Positions 1 through 7,594 of a stretch of 64,000 nucleotides of DNA are shown piece after piece. This DNA is from Paracoccus sp. S-4012 (GTDB lineage Bacteria; Pseudomonadota; Alphaproteobacteria; Rhodobacterales; Rhodobacteraceae). Within the stretch, counting starts at the first letter, position 1; every line of letters starts with the position of its first letter. The stretch is taken from NCBI RefSeq assembly GCF_009674885.1, contig NZ_WKKA01000009.1, positions 1 to 64,000 of the forward strand, given 5' to 3'. The notes beneath the pieces are model-generated. The model worked only from the letters and a program-made list of their open reading frames with translations. It searched no databases and was not told where the DNA came from. Both the position numbers and the translations under genes were made by a program.

Positions 1-142
1 AAGCCAGCACCGCTGCAGCAACCCGAAAGAAGACGGAGAGCGCCCAGGCCTTGACCCAGACATGAACCCATCCGCATAACTGAAGGTGGGTCACTTCTCG
101 ATGGAAAACCCGGGTCAGTTCCGGGTGGAAATCAACACTGCA
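1..142. mobile_element. IS21-like insertion sequence end (partial)
   Basis: Positions 88-108 and 112-132 are an imperfect direct repeat (GGGTCA, then TTC, then TGGAAA) with 24-nt spacing; 16 of 21 positions match. Tandem repeats of this style are known at the ends of IS21-family elements, whose termini end in CA. A CA at 141-142 fits the element boundary, after which a transposase reading frame begins at once. No istA or istB coding sequence is visible; it would lie left of the window. The family call is inference from repeat style. Confidence 0.4.
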
Positions 143-579
143 AGCTTTCGCGGGAGGGCGTGAGAGTGCTCGGCATGCGCTACCACTCCGATCCTCTGGC
201 GCGCCTGATGATGGATCCGCAGCGCAAGGCTGATGATCGAGAGTCGGTCATGAACGCCATTCAGGCAATCCGCGATCGCAGCACCGAGGCTACGGCGCTT
301 GCGGGTCTGCTGGTCGATGGCCGGTCGCCCGAGCGGGTCAGGCAGGAAGAGGACCGCCTGTTCGTAGGGTTCAGCCTCAAGGGCGAGACCGACAGCCTGA
401 CGCAGCCCATGGCCGCCGACCGGATCGGACGAACGATCGTCGGGCCGGAAAGCACTGATCAGCCTCCGGTGCCGACGATGACCCCCCCTGCCCCGGCCGC
501 TCCGCGCACCGTGCAGGTGGTCACCCCGCCTGCCTCCATCCCCAGCATGCCGGGGACCGCGCCTGACGCGGGCTCCTGA
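143..579 (+). pseudogene. C-terminal fragment of a Mu/TniA-type transposase
   Basis: The frame is open from before 143 to a stop at 577-579. It starts with a segment (REGVRVLGMRYHSDPLARL) that resembles the C-terminal part of Mu-type integrase-core transposases of the Tn5053/Tn7 kind, and ends in a proline-rich tail (PTMTPPAPAAPRTVQ). The catalytic DDE core is missing. The gene is cut at its 5' side where the IS21-like end abuts it. A GTG at 160 could start a 139-residue peptide but looks like an internal codon. The family call rests on the tail motif and on the TniB-like gene directly downstream. Confidence 0.45.
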
Positions 580-599
580 AAGATCACGGAGTAACCCCA

Positions 600-1085
600 T
601 GCCCAGCCCCGCTGAAACGGCGCGTATCCTCGACAAAGCTGCACAGCCTCCGCATCGAAACCGACAGGGAGGGAGCGTTCAGCTCCCACTATAACCGGAC
701 GCTCGCACGCGACGAGAACGGCGCTCTCCTGCCCGTGCCGCAGCGATTCTCCGACGGCCGCGAAACCCGCGGCATGATGGTGATCGATGGGCCCGGTGGC
801 AGAAAGACCACCCTGGTGTCGCGCGCCCTGAAGCACCATCCCGCCGTCGGGGAGTCGGCGCCCGGCGGGCCGCACTATATCGAAGCCAGCGTGCCCAGCC
901 CGGCCAGCCTGAAAAGCATGGGGAATGTCCTGCTGGAGCGGAGCGGCTATCCGCTGGTCCATGCCAATCACAATGCCAGGAGCACCTGGGAGACGGTTGC
1001 GAGGCGGTTCAAGGATCTCGGGATCACCACCCTGTGCATCGACGAGGCGCAGCAAAATGGCCAAGTTCGTAAAAAAAACAGCTAA
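600..1085 (+). pseudogene. TniB-like transposition ATPase, frameshifted and truncated
   Basis: An ATG at 600 begins MPSPAETARILDK. One extra A in the AAA near 635-637 then shifts the frame, and the protein continues in another frame as LHSLRIETDREGAFSSHYNR up to the stop at 1085. The Walker A region reads GPGGRKTT where TniB-family AAA ATPases have GPGGGKTT. Walker B (TLCIDEAQ) is present around 1035-1055. Homology ends right after DEAQ and the last residues are unrelated, so the rest of the AAA module is lost. TniB supplies ATPase target selection in Tn5053/Tn7-like transposition; this copy must be inactive. Confidence 0.6.
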
Positions 1086-1265
1086 GGTCTCGAATAAATC
1101 TCCATGACCTCAAGCTCTTGAAGTCGCCGCCTCCGGAGCAGTAGTCATTATTTCAGTGGTTCGACACCACGCGCGCTCCATCCCGCCGCGGCGACCCCCT
1201 CCCTTGCCCAACCGCCAACCCTTCCATACATCTGGCCCGCAAGGACGACGACGGAGGTGACGGCC

Positions 1266-1508
1266 ATGGCGGTCGAGGCGGAAGATATCGAGGCCCTGAT
1301 TCGGGAGGAGTTTCCCCAGGCCCGCATCACCATCACCGACCTCGCAGGCGACGGCCGGCACTTCGCTGCCGAAGTCATCGACGAGAGTTTCCGGGGCATG
1401 AACCGGGTGCAGCAGCAGCGCGCCGTCTACGCCGCCCTCAAGGGCAGCATGGACGGGCCGGCCGGTGCGCTCCACGCGCTCGCGCTGACGACCAAGGCCC
1501 CCGACTGA
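1266..1508 (+). CDS. BolA/IbaG family protein
   Basis: This 80-residue protein has the BolA fold signature: an N-terminal helix with [12 protein letters not shown], the loop [20 protein letters not shown], then the helix [16 protein letters not shown]. BolA proteins bind monothiol glutaredoxins and share a [2Fe-2S] cluster in iron sensing and cluster delivery in the cytoplasm. The ATG at 1266 is preferred over the in-frame GTG at 1257 because GGAGG lies about 8 nt upstream. It is followed 22 nt later by the CGFS glutaredoxin gene, the usual alphaproteobacterial pairing, which supports co-transcription. Confidence 0.92.
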   Translation: MAVEAEDIEALIREEFPQARITITDLAGDGRHFAAEVIDESFRGMNRVQQQRAVYAALKGSMDGPAGALHALALTTKAPD

Positions 1509-1530
1509 ACCCCCGAACCAGGAGCCATCC

Positions 1531-1890
1531 ATGACCGCGCAGGACCGAATCCGCGAAATCATCGACGAGAACGACGTCGTGCTCTTCATGAAGGGCACGC
1601 GCGAGATGCCGCAATGCGGCTTTTCCAGCCGGGTCGCCGGCGTGCTGAACTACATGGGCGTCGCCTATCGCGACGTCAACGTGCTGTCCGACGAGAACCT
1701 GCGCCAGGGCATCAAGGACTTTTCCGACTGGCCGACGATCCCGCAGCTCTACGTCAAGGGCGAGTTCGTGGGCGGCTGCGACATCGTGACCGAGATGGTG
1801 CTGTCGGGCGAGCTCGACCAGCTCTTCGACAAGGACGGCGTCACTTTCGACAAGGCCGCGGCCGAGAAGATCCGCGAGGCGAACGCCTGA
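1531..1890 (+). CDS. grxD: Grx4-type monothiol glutaredoxin
   Basis: The 119-residue protein carries the CGFS active site at residues 29-32 (after KGTREMPQ), the cis-proline segment [17 protein letters not shown] and the GG-CD glutathione-binding stretch of class II monothiol glutaredoxins. These proteins assemble and transfer glutathione-ligated [2Fe-2S] clusters. An AGGAG ribosome site lies 5-6 nt before the ATG. The gene follows the BolA-like gene and ends at a strong hairpin, so the two make a compact operon. Length is normal for the family. Confidence 0.95.
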   Translation: MTAQDRIREIIDENDVVLFMKGTREMPQCGFSSRVAGVLNYMGVAYRDVNVLSDENLRQGIKDFSDWPTIPQLYVKGEFVGGCDIVTEMVLSGELDQLFDKDGVTFDKAAAEKIREANA

Positions 1891-1910
1891 GGCAGTCCCT
1901 GCCAGACCGA

Positions 1911-1935
1911 AAGGCCGCCCCGAGGGGCGGCCTTT
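1911..1935. terminator. Hairpin terminator after bolA-grxD
   Basis: An 11-bp perfect stem (AAGGCCGCCCC and its complement) with a 2-nt centre is followed by TTT on the plus strand and preceded by AAA, so it could act in both directions between grxD and the convergent membrane protein gene. Confidence 0.75.
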
Positions 1936-1953
1936 GTCACTTGGAGCCTCGTG

Positions 1954-2658
1954 TCAAACGCGCCGGTGAGGGTCGTCCCAATAACCGTGGTCATCGGCTT
2001 CGTCGTCGTCCTCGTCCCAGACCTCGTCCCATTCGCTCTGCTCGCGGAGACGGGCGCCAAGGCGCGAGGCCAGCGTCAGCCCGACCGCGAAGGCGCCGAT
2101 GACGGTGGCCGCGGGCATGGCGCGCGAGGACTTCGCCCGCTCGGCGAGGTCCTTGGCATCATCCACCAGATCCGGCGTCAACCCCACCTTGCGGGCCGTG
2201 TTGTCGACGGTCTGCCGGGTGAAACGCTGCACCTTCGCCTCGGTGTCGTTCACGAAGGCCTCGGCCTTGTAGCGCGCCTGATCGATCAGCGACATGGCCT
2301 TGTTTTCGGCCATGTCCACGACCTCTCGCGCCTTCACCTGCGCCTTGTCCATCGCGACCTCGGCCGCCATGGTCGCGCGCGCCTCGACCTCGCGCTTGAG
2401 CTCGTCGGTCGAGGGCACGGGATGCTTGACGTTGCTCGACATGCCCCAGAGGATGCCGGCGACGACCAGGAACAGCACGCCGATCGCCAGCGACGCCCAG
2501 AGCGGCCCCCAGCCGAAGGTCCGCGCGAGCAGGGTCCACAGCGCCGCCAGCAGGAAACCTGCCGCGATCAGCCCCAAGACCCCTGCCCCGGCCTTCAGCC
2601 CCGCCCGCCGCCCCATGTCGGAGACGGCGAGCTGCATCTTGCGGGCATAGTCGAACAT
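1954..2658 (-). CDS. Phage holin-type (Phage_holin_3_6-like) membrane protein
   Basis: The 234-residue protein has two adjacent transmembrane segments (about residues 24-44 and 51-70, GVLGLIAAGFLLAALWTLL and ASLAIGVLFLVVAGILW). A long charged helical region rich in Ala, Glu and Lys follows, then a third hydrophobic patch (ATVIGAFAVGLTLASRLG) and an acidic tail (DEVWDEDDDEADD). This matches the holin-superfamily proteins often encoded with DUF883/YqjD proteins; they are chromosomal envelope proteins, not proven holins. The start overlaps the stop of the upstream gene by one base (TGATG), implying translational coupling. Confidence 0.7.
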   Translation of the reverse strand: MFDYARKMQLAVSDMGRRAGLKAGAGVLGLIAAGFLLAALWTLLARTFGWGPLWASLAIGVLFLVVAGILWGMSSNVKHPVPSTDELKREVEARATMAAEVAMDKAQVKAREVVDMAENKAMSLIDQARYKAEAFVNDTEAKVQRFTRQTVDNTARKVGLTPDLVDDAKDLAERAKSSRAMPAATVIGAFAVGLTLASRLGARLREQSEWDEVWDEDDDEADDHGYWDDPHRRV

Positions 2659-3107
2659 CAGCGGCGCGCGAGGATGAGACCGACCAGGAAGCCCACCCCG
2701 GCGGCGATCCCGAGGGCGGCCGCAGGCTGGCGGCGGACATAGTCGGACATTTCGTCGTAATAGTCCTCGGCGTGATGCGCCATCTCGCCGGCCCGGCGCT
2801 CGCCGGCGCGGTAGAGGCGCTGCGCCTCCGATTTGGCCGTGTCGAGCGCCTCGTGCCCCTTGTCGCGCGCGGTGTTGTAGGCGTCCTGCGCCGCGTGCTT
2901 GGCGCTGTCCAAGGCCTCGCCGGCCTTGTTCTTCGCGTCCTCCGCACGCGAGGACGAGGTCGCCTCGTTCCACGCCCCCTTGGCCTCCGACGCCACGTTC
3001 CGCGTCGCCTGGCCGACGTCGCGGGCGGTGTCGCGGGCCGCGTCCTTGAGGTCGTTCTTGATGTCCGAGGCGGTCGTGCCGGGGGTGTTGGTGGTCGAGC
3101 TGGTCAT
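2658..3107 (-). CDS. DUF883 (YqjD/ElaB-like) membrane-anchored protein
   Basis: The 149-residue protein is a long amphipathic Ala/Lys/Glu-rich helix with LEA-like repeats (DAARDTARDVGQATRNV, SAKHAAQDAYNTARDKG). It ends in the RRQPAAALGIAAGVGFLVGL membrane anchor typical of the YqjD/ElaB family. Relatives bind ribosomes at the inner membrane in stationary phase or act in envelope stress; the role here is not known. AAAGGA precedes the ATG. It is first in a two-gene operon with the holin-type protein. Confidence 0.8.
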   Translation of the reverse strand: MTSSTTNTPGTTASDIKNDLKDAARDTARDVGQATRNVASEAKGAWNEATSSSRAEDAKNKAGEALDSAKHAAQDAYNTARDKGHEALDTAKSEAQRLYRAGERRAGEMAHHAEDYYDEMSDYVRRQPAAALGIAAGVGFLVGLILARR

Positions 3108-3265
3108 GGGTTTGTCCTTTCCAGGGCAGTCATCTGCATCGGCTAAGGAACGGCGGCCGCGGCGCTCGGTTCCCGAAGCCGCAACGAAAGGCCGCCAAAG
3201 TATTTGACCGCGGCCGGTGCGCCTGTGACTGGCAAGCGGCGCGCGGTGGCGTTAGCCTCGCGGTG

Positions 3266-4009
3266 ATGCTGGACGCCCCTGCCACGCCGACCGCAATCCC
3301 CCGCCTGCCCCGGCAGCGCGGCTTCTGGCGGCGCATCGGCGACCGGCTCGCCGCCTTCATGAGCGCTCAGCGTCCCGCCCCGCCCGAGCGTTCGGTCGCC
3401 TTCACCATCGCCGTGATCGCGCTTGGCGCGAAGCTCGCCAAGGTGGACGGCGAAGTGCAGCGCTCGGAGGTCGCGGCCTTCCGCCGCATCTTCGTCATCC
3501 CCCGCGCGGAGGAGAAGAACGCCGCGCGGGTCTTCGATCTCGCCCGCTCGACCCCGGTGGGCTTCGACGCCTGGGCCGCGCGCATCGCCGCGATGTTTCC
3601 GGCGGGCGATCCGGTCCTCGGCGACGTGCTCGAGGGCCTCTGCGTGATCGCGGTGGCCGATGGCGGCCTGCACGAGAGCGAGCGCGCCTTCCTGCACGAG
3701 GTCGGGCGCATCTTCGCCCTGCCCGCTTCCGAGGTCGCGGCCACCCTCGCGCGCCATGACCCCAGCGGCTGCGAGCCCTGCGCGATCCTGGGCGTCTCGC
3801 CCGCCACGCCCCTGCCCGAGGCCCGCGCCCGCTGGCGCGAACTGGTGCGCGAGGCCCATCCCGACCGCGCTATCGCCCGCGGCCTGCCGCCCGAGGCCGT
3901 GCGCCTCGCCGAGGCCCGCACCCGGCGGCTGAATGCGGCCTGGGACCAGTTCCGCGAGCGTTTCGCCGAAAGCGCCACGACGGAACGATCCTCGGCGGCC
4001 GGCGGTTGA
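3266..4009 (+). CDS. DjlA-like co-chaperone (TerB-like domain plus J domain)
   Basis: The protein has an N-terminal Arg-rich segment, a TerB-like all-helical domain (about residues 45-160, with KVDGEVQRSEV and VADGGLHESERAFL acidic motifs), and a C-terminal J-like domain (about 170-235) with the HPD tripeptide at residues 198-200. J domains stimulate the ATPase of DnaK. TerB-J proteins in this order are annotated as DjlA-like. There is no clear transmembrane helix at the N terminus, unlike enterobacterial DjlA. ATG at 3266 is chosen; a GTG one codon earlier (3263) is possible, and no good ribosome site is seen for either. Confidence 0.8.
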   Translation: MLDAPATPTAIPRLPRQRGFWRRIGDRLAAFMSAQRPAPPERSVAFTIAVIALGAKLAKVDGEVQRSEVAAFRRIFVIPRAEEKNAARVFDLARSTPVGFDAWAARIAAMFPAGDPVLGDVLEGLCVIAVADGGLHESERAFLHEVGRIFALPASEVAATLARHDPSGCEPCAILGVSPATPLPEARARWRELVREAHPDRAIARGLPPEAVRLAEARTRRLNAAWDQFRERFAESATTERSSAAGG

Positions 4010-4052
4010 CCGGCAGGCCGGCGCCCTGCCCTGCCGTGAGGGAGACCCGACC

Positions 4053-4871
4053 ATGAGCACCCGTCTTGCCCTCGCCCTCGCCACCGCGCTCCTGCCAGTC
4101 ACGGCCGTGGCGCAGGCCATCCCGCCGCTCGCGCCGCCGCCCGTCTTCCCGCCGCAGTTGATCCCGCAGCCGATCAAGCCGCTCGAACCCTGGAAGCCGC
4201 TGGCCGAACGGCGCGCCGAGCCGTGGTCCCCTCCGGCCCGCGCGCGCAAAGCGCGGCCGCGTCTCCTCACCGGCTCTGAGTTCGCGGTGCGGCCCCTCGC
4301 GCCGCCCGATGCCTGGCCCGCGCCGCTGATCCCGCAGCCCATCGACCCCCGGCTGCCCGAGAATTCGCAGGCCGGGGTGAAGCCGCCGCCGGTCCCCGAT
4401 CTTCATGGCAGCCGCTGGGCGGCCGAGCATTTCGCGGCCCCCTTCACCTGGCCCGCGCAGGCGGTGCCCGCGCCCGTGGCGCCTACGGTCCCAGAGATCG
4501 CCCCGTGGTCCCCGCCCGCGGCGGAGCCGCCGGCGGTGCAACCCGAATCGGGCGTCGACCTGATCGAGCGCAGTGTCGGCACGCTGCTCGAAAACCTCAT
4601 GCGCGAGATGGCCCCCACCTTCGAGAGCATGGCCGAGAGCGTCGACGACCTCGCCGCGCGCTTCGGCCCGACGCTCAAGAACCTCGGCACGCTGATCGAC
4701 GACATCGCCAACTATCAGGCGCCCGAGCGGCTGCCGAACGGCGACATCCTGATCCGCCGCCTCCCCGGCGCCCCGCCGCCGCCCGCCATCGACCTGATGC
4801 CCGATCCCGGACCCGAGCCGGTCCCCGAGCCGCCCCCGATCGACCCGTCGGGCCCATCCTTCGACCTCTGA
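4053..4871 (+). CDS. Secreted proline-rich protein, conserved C-terminal segment
   Basis: An N-terminal signal peptide (STRLALALATALLPVTAVAQA) precedes a 270-residue, proline-rich sequence with three variants of one repeat (FPPQLIPQPIKPLEPW, PAPLIPQPIDPRLPE, AQAVPAPVAPTVPE). The C-terminal part (DLIERSVGTLLENLMREM, then LIDDIANYQAPERLPNGDIL) resembles small periplasmic Rhodobacterales proteins often mislabelled as AAA+ family ATPases; no Walker motif is present. A purine-rich site (GGGAGA) lies before the ATG. Function is unknown. It follows the DjlA-like gene by 43 nt and may be co-transcribed. Confidence 0.7.
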   Translation: MSTRLALALATALLPVTAVAQAIPPLAPPPVFPPQLIPQPIKPLEPWKPLAERRAEPWSPPARARKARPRLLTGSEFAVRPLAPPDAWPAPLIPQPIDPRLPENSQAGVKPPPVPDLHGSRWAAEHFAAPFTWPAQAVPAPVAPTVPEIAPWSPPAAEPPAVQPESGVDLIERSVGTLLENLMREMAPTFESMAESVDDLAARFGPTLKNLGTLIDDIANYQAPERLPNGDILIRRLPGAPPPPAIDLMPDPGPEPVPEPPPIDPSGPSFDL

Positions 4872-4922
4872 GCGCATCCGCGGGGCCCGCAAGGCAGCGG
4901 GCCACGCGGTCGCAGGAACCGC

Positions 4923-6878
4923 TCAGGCGCGGTTCATGCGGTTCTCGATCAGTTCCTCCACGACCGAGGGATCGGCCAGCGTCGAGATGTCGCCGAGCGC
5001 GCCGAAGTCGTCCTCGGCGATCTTGCGCAGGATGCGACGCATGATCTTGCCGGAGCGGGTCTTCGGCAGGCCGGGCGCCCACTGGATCAGGTCCGGCCGG
5101 GCGATCGGGCCGATCTCGGTCCGGACCCAGGTCTCGAGCTCCTTCTTCAGCTCCTCGCTGGGCTCGATGCCGTTCATCAGCGTGACATAGGCATAGATGC
5201 CCTGCCCCTTCAGGTCGTGCGGATAGCCCACCACCGCCGCTTCCGCGACCTTGGCATGGGCCACGAGCGCGCTCTCGACCTCGGCGGTGCCCATGCGATG
5301 GCCGCTGACGTTGATGACGTCATCGACGCGGCCGGTGATCCAGTAGTAGCCGTCGCCATCCCGGCGGCAGCCGTCGCCCGAGAAGTAGTAGCCCGGATAT
5401 TGCTGGAAATAGGCCTCCTGGAAGCGCTCGTGGTCGCCCCAGAGGGTGCGCATCTGTCCCGGCCAGCTGTCCGCGATGCACAGCACCCCCTCCACGCCGT
5501 TCCCCTCCAGCTCCTCGCCGGTGTTGGGGTCGAGGACCGCGGGCTTCACGCCGAAGAAGGGCAACGTCGCGGCGCCGGGCTTGGCGTCGATGGCATAGGG
5601 CAAGGGCGTGATCATGTGGCCGCCGGTTTCGGTCTGCCACCAGGTGTCCACGATCGGGCATTTGCCCTTGCCGATATGCTTGTCGTACCAGTTCCACGCC
5701 TCGGGGTTGATCGGCTCGCCGACCGTTCCCAGCACCCGCAGGCTCGTGAGGTCGTGCTTGTCCGGCCATTCCGGCCCCTGCCCGATCAGCGAGCGGATGG
5801 CGGTCGGGGCGGTGTAGAACTGCGTGACCTTGTGCTTGGCGCAGACCTCCCAGAAGCGGCCGGCGTCGGGGAAGGTCGGCACCCCCTCGAACATCACCGT
5901 GGTGCCGCCATTCGCGAGCGGCCCGTAGACGATGTAGCTGTGCCCCGTGACCCAGCCCACGTCTGCAGTGCACCAGTAGACGTCGCCCTCCTGGTAGTCG
6001 AAGACGTATTCATGCGTCATCGAGGCGAAGACGAGATAGCCGCCGGTCGTATGCACCACGCCCTTGGGCTTGCCGGTCGAGCCGGAGGTGTAGAGGATGA
6101 ATAGCGGGTCCTCCGCCCCCATCGGCCGCGCCGGGCATTCCGGGCTGCACTCCTCCATCAGCTTCAGCACGTCCACGTCGCGGCCCTGGATCCAGGTCGT
6201 CTGGTCGCCGGTGTGCTTGACGACGAGGCAGCGCACCTTGTCCGAGCAATGCAGCAGCGCCGCATCCGCGTTTGACTTCAGCGCCGTCCGCCGCCCGCCC
6301 CGCGGCGCCGTGTCCGCGGTGATGACCAGCTTCGCGCCCGAGTCGTTGATGCGGTTGGCCAGCGCGTCGGGCGAGAAGCCCGCGAAGACGATCGAGTGCA
6401 CCGCCCCGATGCGCGCGCAGGCCAGCATCGCATAGGCCGCCTCGGGGATCATCGGCAGGTAGATCACCACCCGGTCGCCGCGCATGACGCCCTGGCTCAG
6501 CAGGACATTGGCCATCCGGTTCACCTTCTCCGACAGTTCCCGGTAGGTGATGTGGCGGGCGGGGGTCGCGGGGTCGTCCGGCTCCCAGATGATCGCCGTC
6601 TGGTCGCCCCGCGTCTCGAGGTGGCGGTCCACGCAGTTGACGCAGGCGTTCAGCACCCCGTCCTCGAACCACTTGATCGAGACCTGGCCGAGGGTGAAGT
6701 CCGTGTTCTTGACGACCGAATAAGGCTTGACCCAGTCGAGCCGCTTGCCCTCGCGGCCCCAGAAGCCGTCGGGATCGGAGATCGACTCGTCATACAGGCG
6801 GCGATAGCTCTCGGGGGTGATCTTCGCTGCGGAATAATCGGCTGGCGCCGGAACCATCGCGATTGGCTCAATGGTCAT
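4923..6878 (-). CDS. acs: Acetate--CoA ligase (acetyl-CoA synthetase)
   Basis: The 651-residue AMP-forming ligase shows the P-loop [11 protein letters not shown] at residues 263-273, the motif [17 protein letters not shown], and the C-terminal [11 protein letters not shown] segment. Lys611 is the catalytic lysine that is commonly acetylated to switch the enzyme off. It converts acetate, ATP and CoA to acetyl-CoA in the cytoplasm. Length is typical. It is transcribed alone, divergent from the flavin-binding protein gene across 152 nt; an inverted repeat CAAGT-N4-ACTTG at 6958-6971 lies in that region and could be an operator. Confidence 0.97.
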   Translation of the reverse strand: MTIEPIAMVPAPADYSAAKITPESYRRLYDESISDPDGFWGREGKRLDWVKPYSVVKNTDFTLGQVSIKWFEDGVLNACVNCVDRHLETRGDQTAIIWEPDDPATPARHITYRELSEKVNRMANVLLSQGVMRGDRVVIYLPMIPEAAYAMLACARIGAVHSIVFAGFSPDALANRINDSGAKLVITADTAPRGGRRTALKSNADAALLHCSDKVRCLVVKHTGDQTTWIQGRDVDVLKLMEECSPECPARPMGAEDPLFILYTSGSTGKPKGVVHTTGGYLVFASMTHEYVFDYQEGDVYWCTADVGWVTGHSYIVYGPLANGGTTVMFEGVPTFPDAGRFWEVCAKHKVTQFYTAPTAIRSLIGQGPEWPDKHDLTSLRVLGTVGEPINPEAWNWYDKHIGKGKCPIVDTWWQTETGGHMITPLPYAIDAKPGAATLPFFGVKPAVLDPNTGEELEGNGVEGVLCIADSWPGQMRTLWGDHERFQEAYFQQYPGYYFSGDGCRRDGDGYYWITGRVDDVINVSGHRMGTAEVESALVAHAKVAEAAVVGYPHDLKGQGIYAYVTLMNGIEPSEELKKELETWVRTEIGPIARPDLIQWAPGLPKTRSGKIMRRILRKIAEDDFGALGDISTLADPSVVEELIENRMNRA

Positions 6879-7030
6879 GAGACCCCTCCCCTTGATATGG
6901 TCGTCACGGGCGAGTGACCGCCCCTCCTCTCACGCCAGATAATGGATCGGCGCAAACCAAGTAAACACTTGTTGAAGCGCGGACGCTTTCGGAGGAGTGC
7001 TGAAACCGTGCCGGGGATGATCGGGGCGAG

Positions 7031-7534
7031 ATGACGATGGCGGGGAACGCGGATGCGCCGGGGGGTCCGGTGTTCGACGCCGATGCGGCGGCGCGGGCTG
7101 AGGTCGCCGGGCTGATCGAGGGTATGCGGCACGCGGTGCTGGGCTGCCTCGATCCGGCCACCGGGGCGCCGCACCTGTCGCGCGTGGCGCTGCAGGCCGA
7201 CCGCGACAAGGTGCCGCTGGCGCTGCTCTCGGGCCTCGCCGCGCATACTCGCGCGCTGATGGCCGATCCACGCGCCGGACTGCTGATCGCGCCGGGCGCC
7301 GGAAAGGGCAACCCGATGGCGCAGCCGCGGCTGTCGCTGCAGGTCCGGGCCGAGCCGGCCGAAGCCGATCCCGCGCGGCGCGACCGCTGGCTCGCGGCCT
7401 GGCCGAAGGCGAAGCTCTATGTCGACCTGCCCGATTTCCGCTTCTGGCGCCTCGTGCCGGTCAGCGGCCTCTACAATGCCGGGTTCGGACGGGCGGTCCG
7501 GTTCGGGCCCGACGACCTGCCGCCGCACAGATGA
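7031..7534 (+). CDS. HugZ-like pyridoxamine 5'-phosphate oxidase-fold protein
   Basis: The 167-residue protein has the split-barrel FMN-binding fold markers: HAVLGCLDPATGAPHLSRVAL at the start, SGLAAHTRALMADPRAGLLI in the middle, and DLPDFRFWRLVPVSGLYNAGFGRA at the end. Such proteins bind flavin or haem; HugZ members degrade haem. The substrate here is unknown. It stands alone, divergent from acs and convergent with the beta-helix gene, with a hairpin just after its stop. Confidence 0.8.
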   Translation: MTMAGNADAPGGPVFDADAAARAEVAGLIEGMRHAVLGCLDPATGAPHLSRVALQADRDKVPLALLSGLAAHTRALMADPRAGLLIAPGAGKGNPMAQPRLSLQVRAEPAEADPARRDRWLAAWPKAKLYVDLPDFRFWRLVPVSGLYNAGFGRAVRFGPDDLPPHR

Positions 7535-7537
7535 AAG

Positions 7538-7564
7538 CCCCGGCCTGAGGGTTTCAGGCCGGGG
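7538..7564. terminator. Hairpin between convergent genes
   Basis: An 11-bp perfect stem (CCCCGGCCTGA with its complement) and a 5-nt loop begin 3 nt after the stop of the HugZ-like gene and precede the 3' end of the beta-helix gene. There is no T tract, so it is a terminator or transcript-stabilising hairpin. Confidence 0.55.
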
Positions 7565-7594
7565 TCCGGGGGCTCAGGGGGGTGTGACGCCTCG

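Noticed and set aside
1057..1107. Short frame MAKFVKKTAKVSNKSP after the TniB fragment
   Set aside because: Only 16 codons in a run of A-rich sequence; no ribosome site or family support.
6958..6971. CAAGT-N4-ACTTG inverted repeat before acs
   Set aside because: Short and with a small spacer; mentioned in the acs entry but too weak for a separate operator claim.
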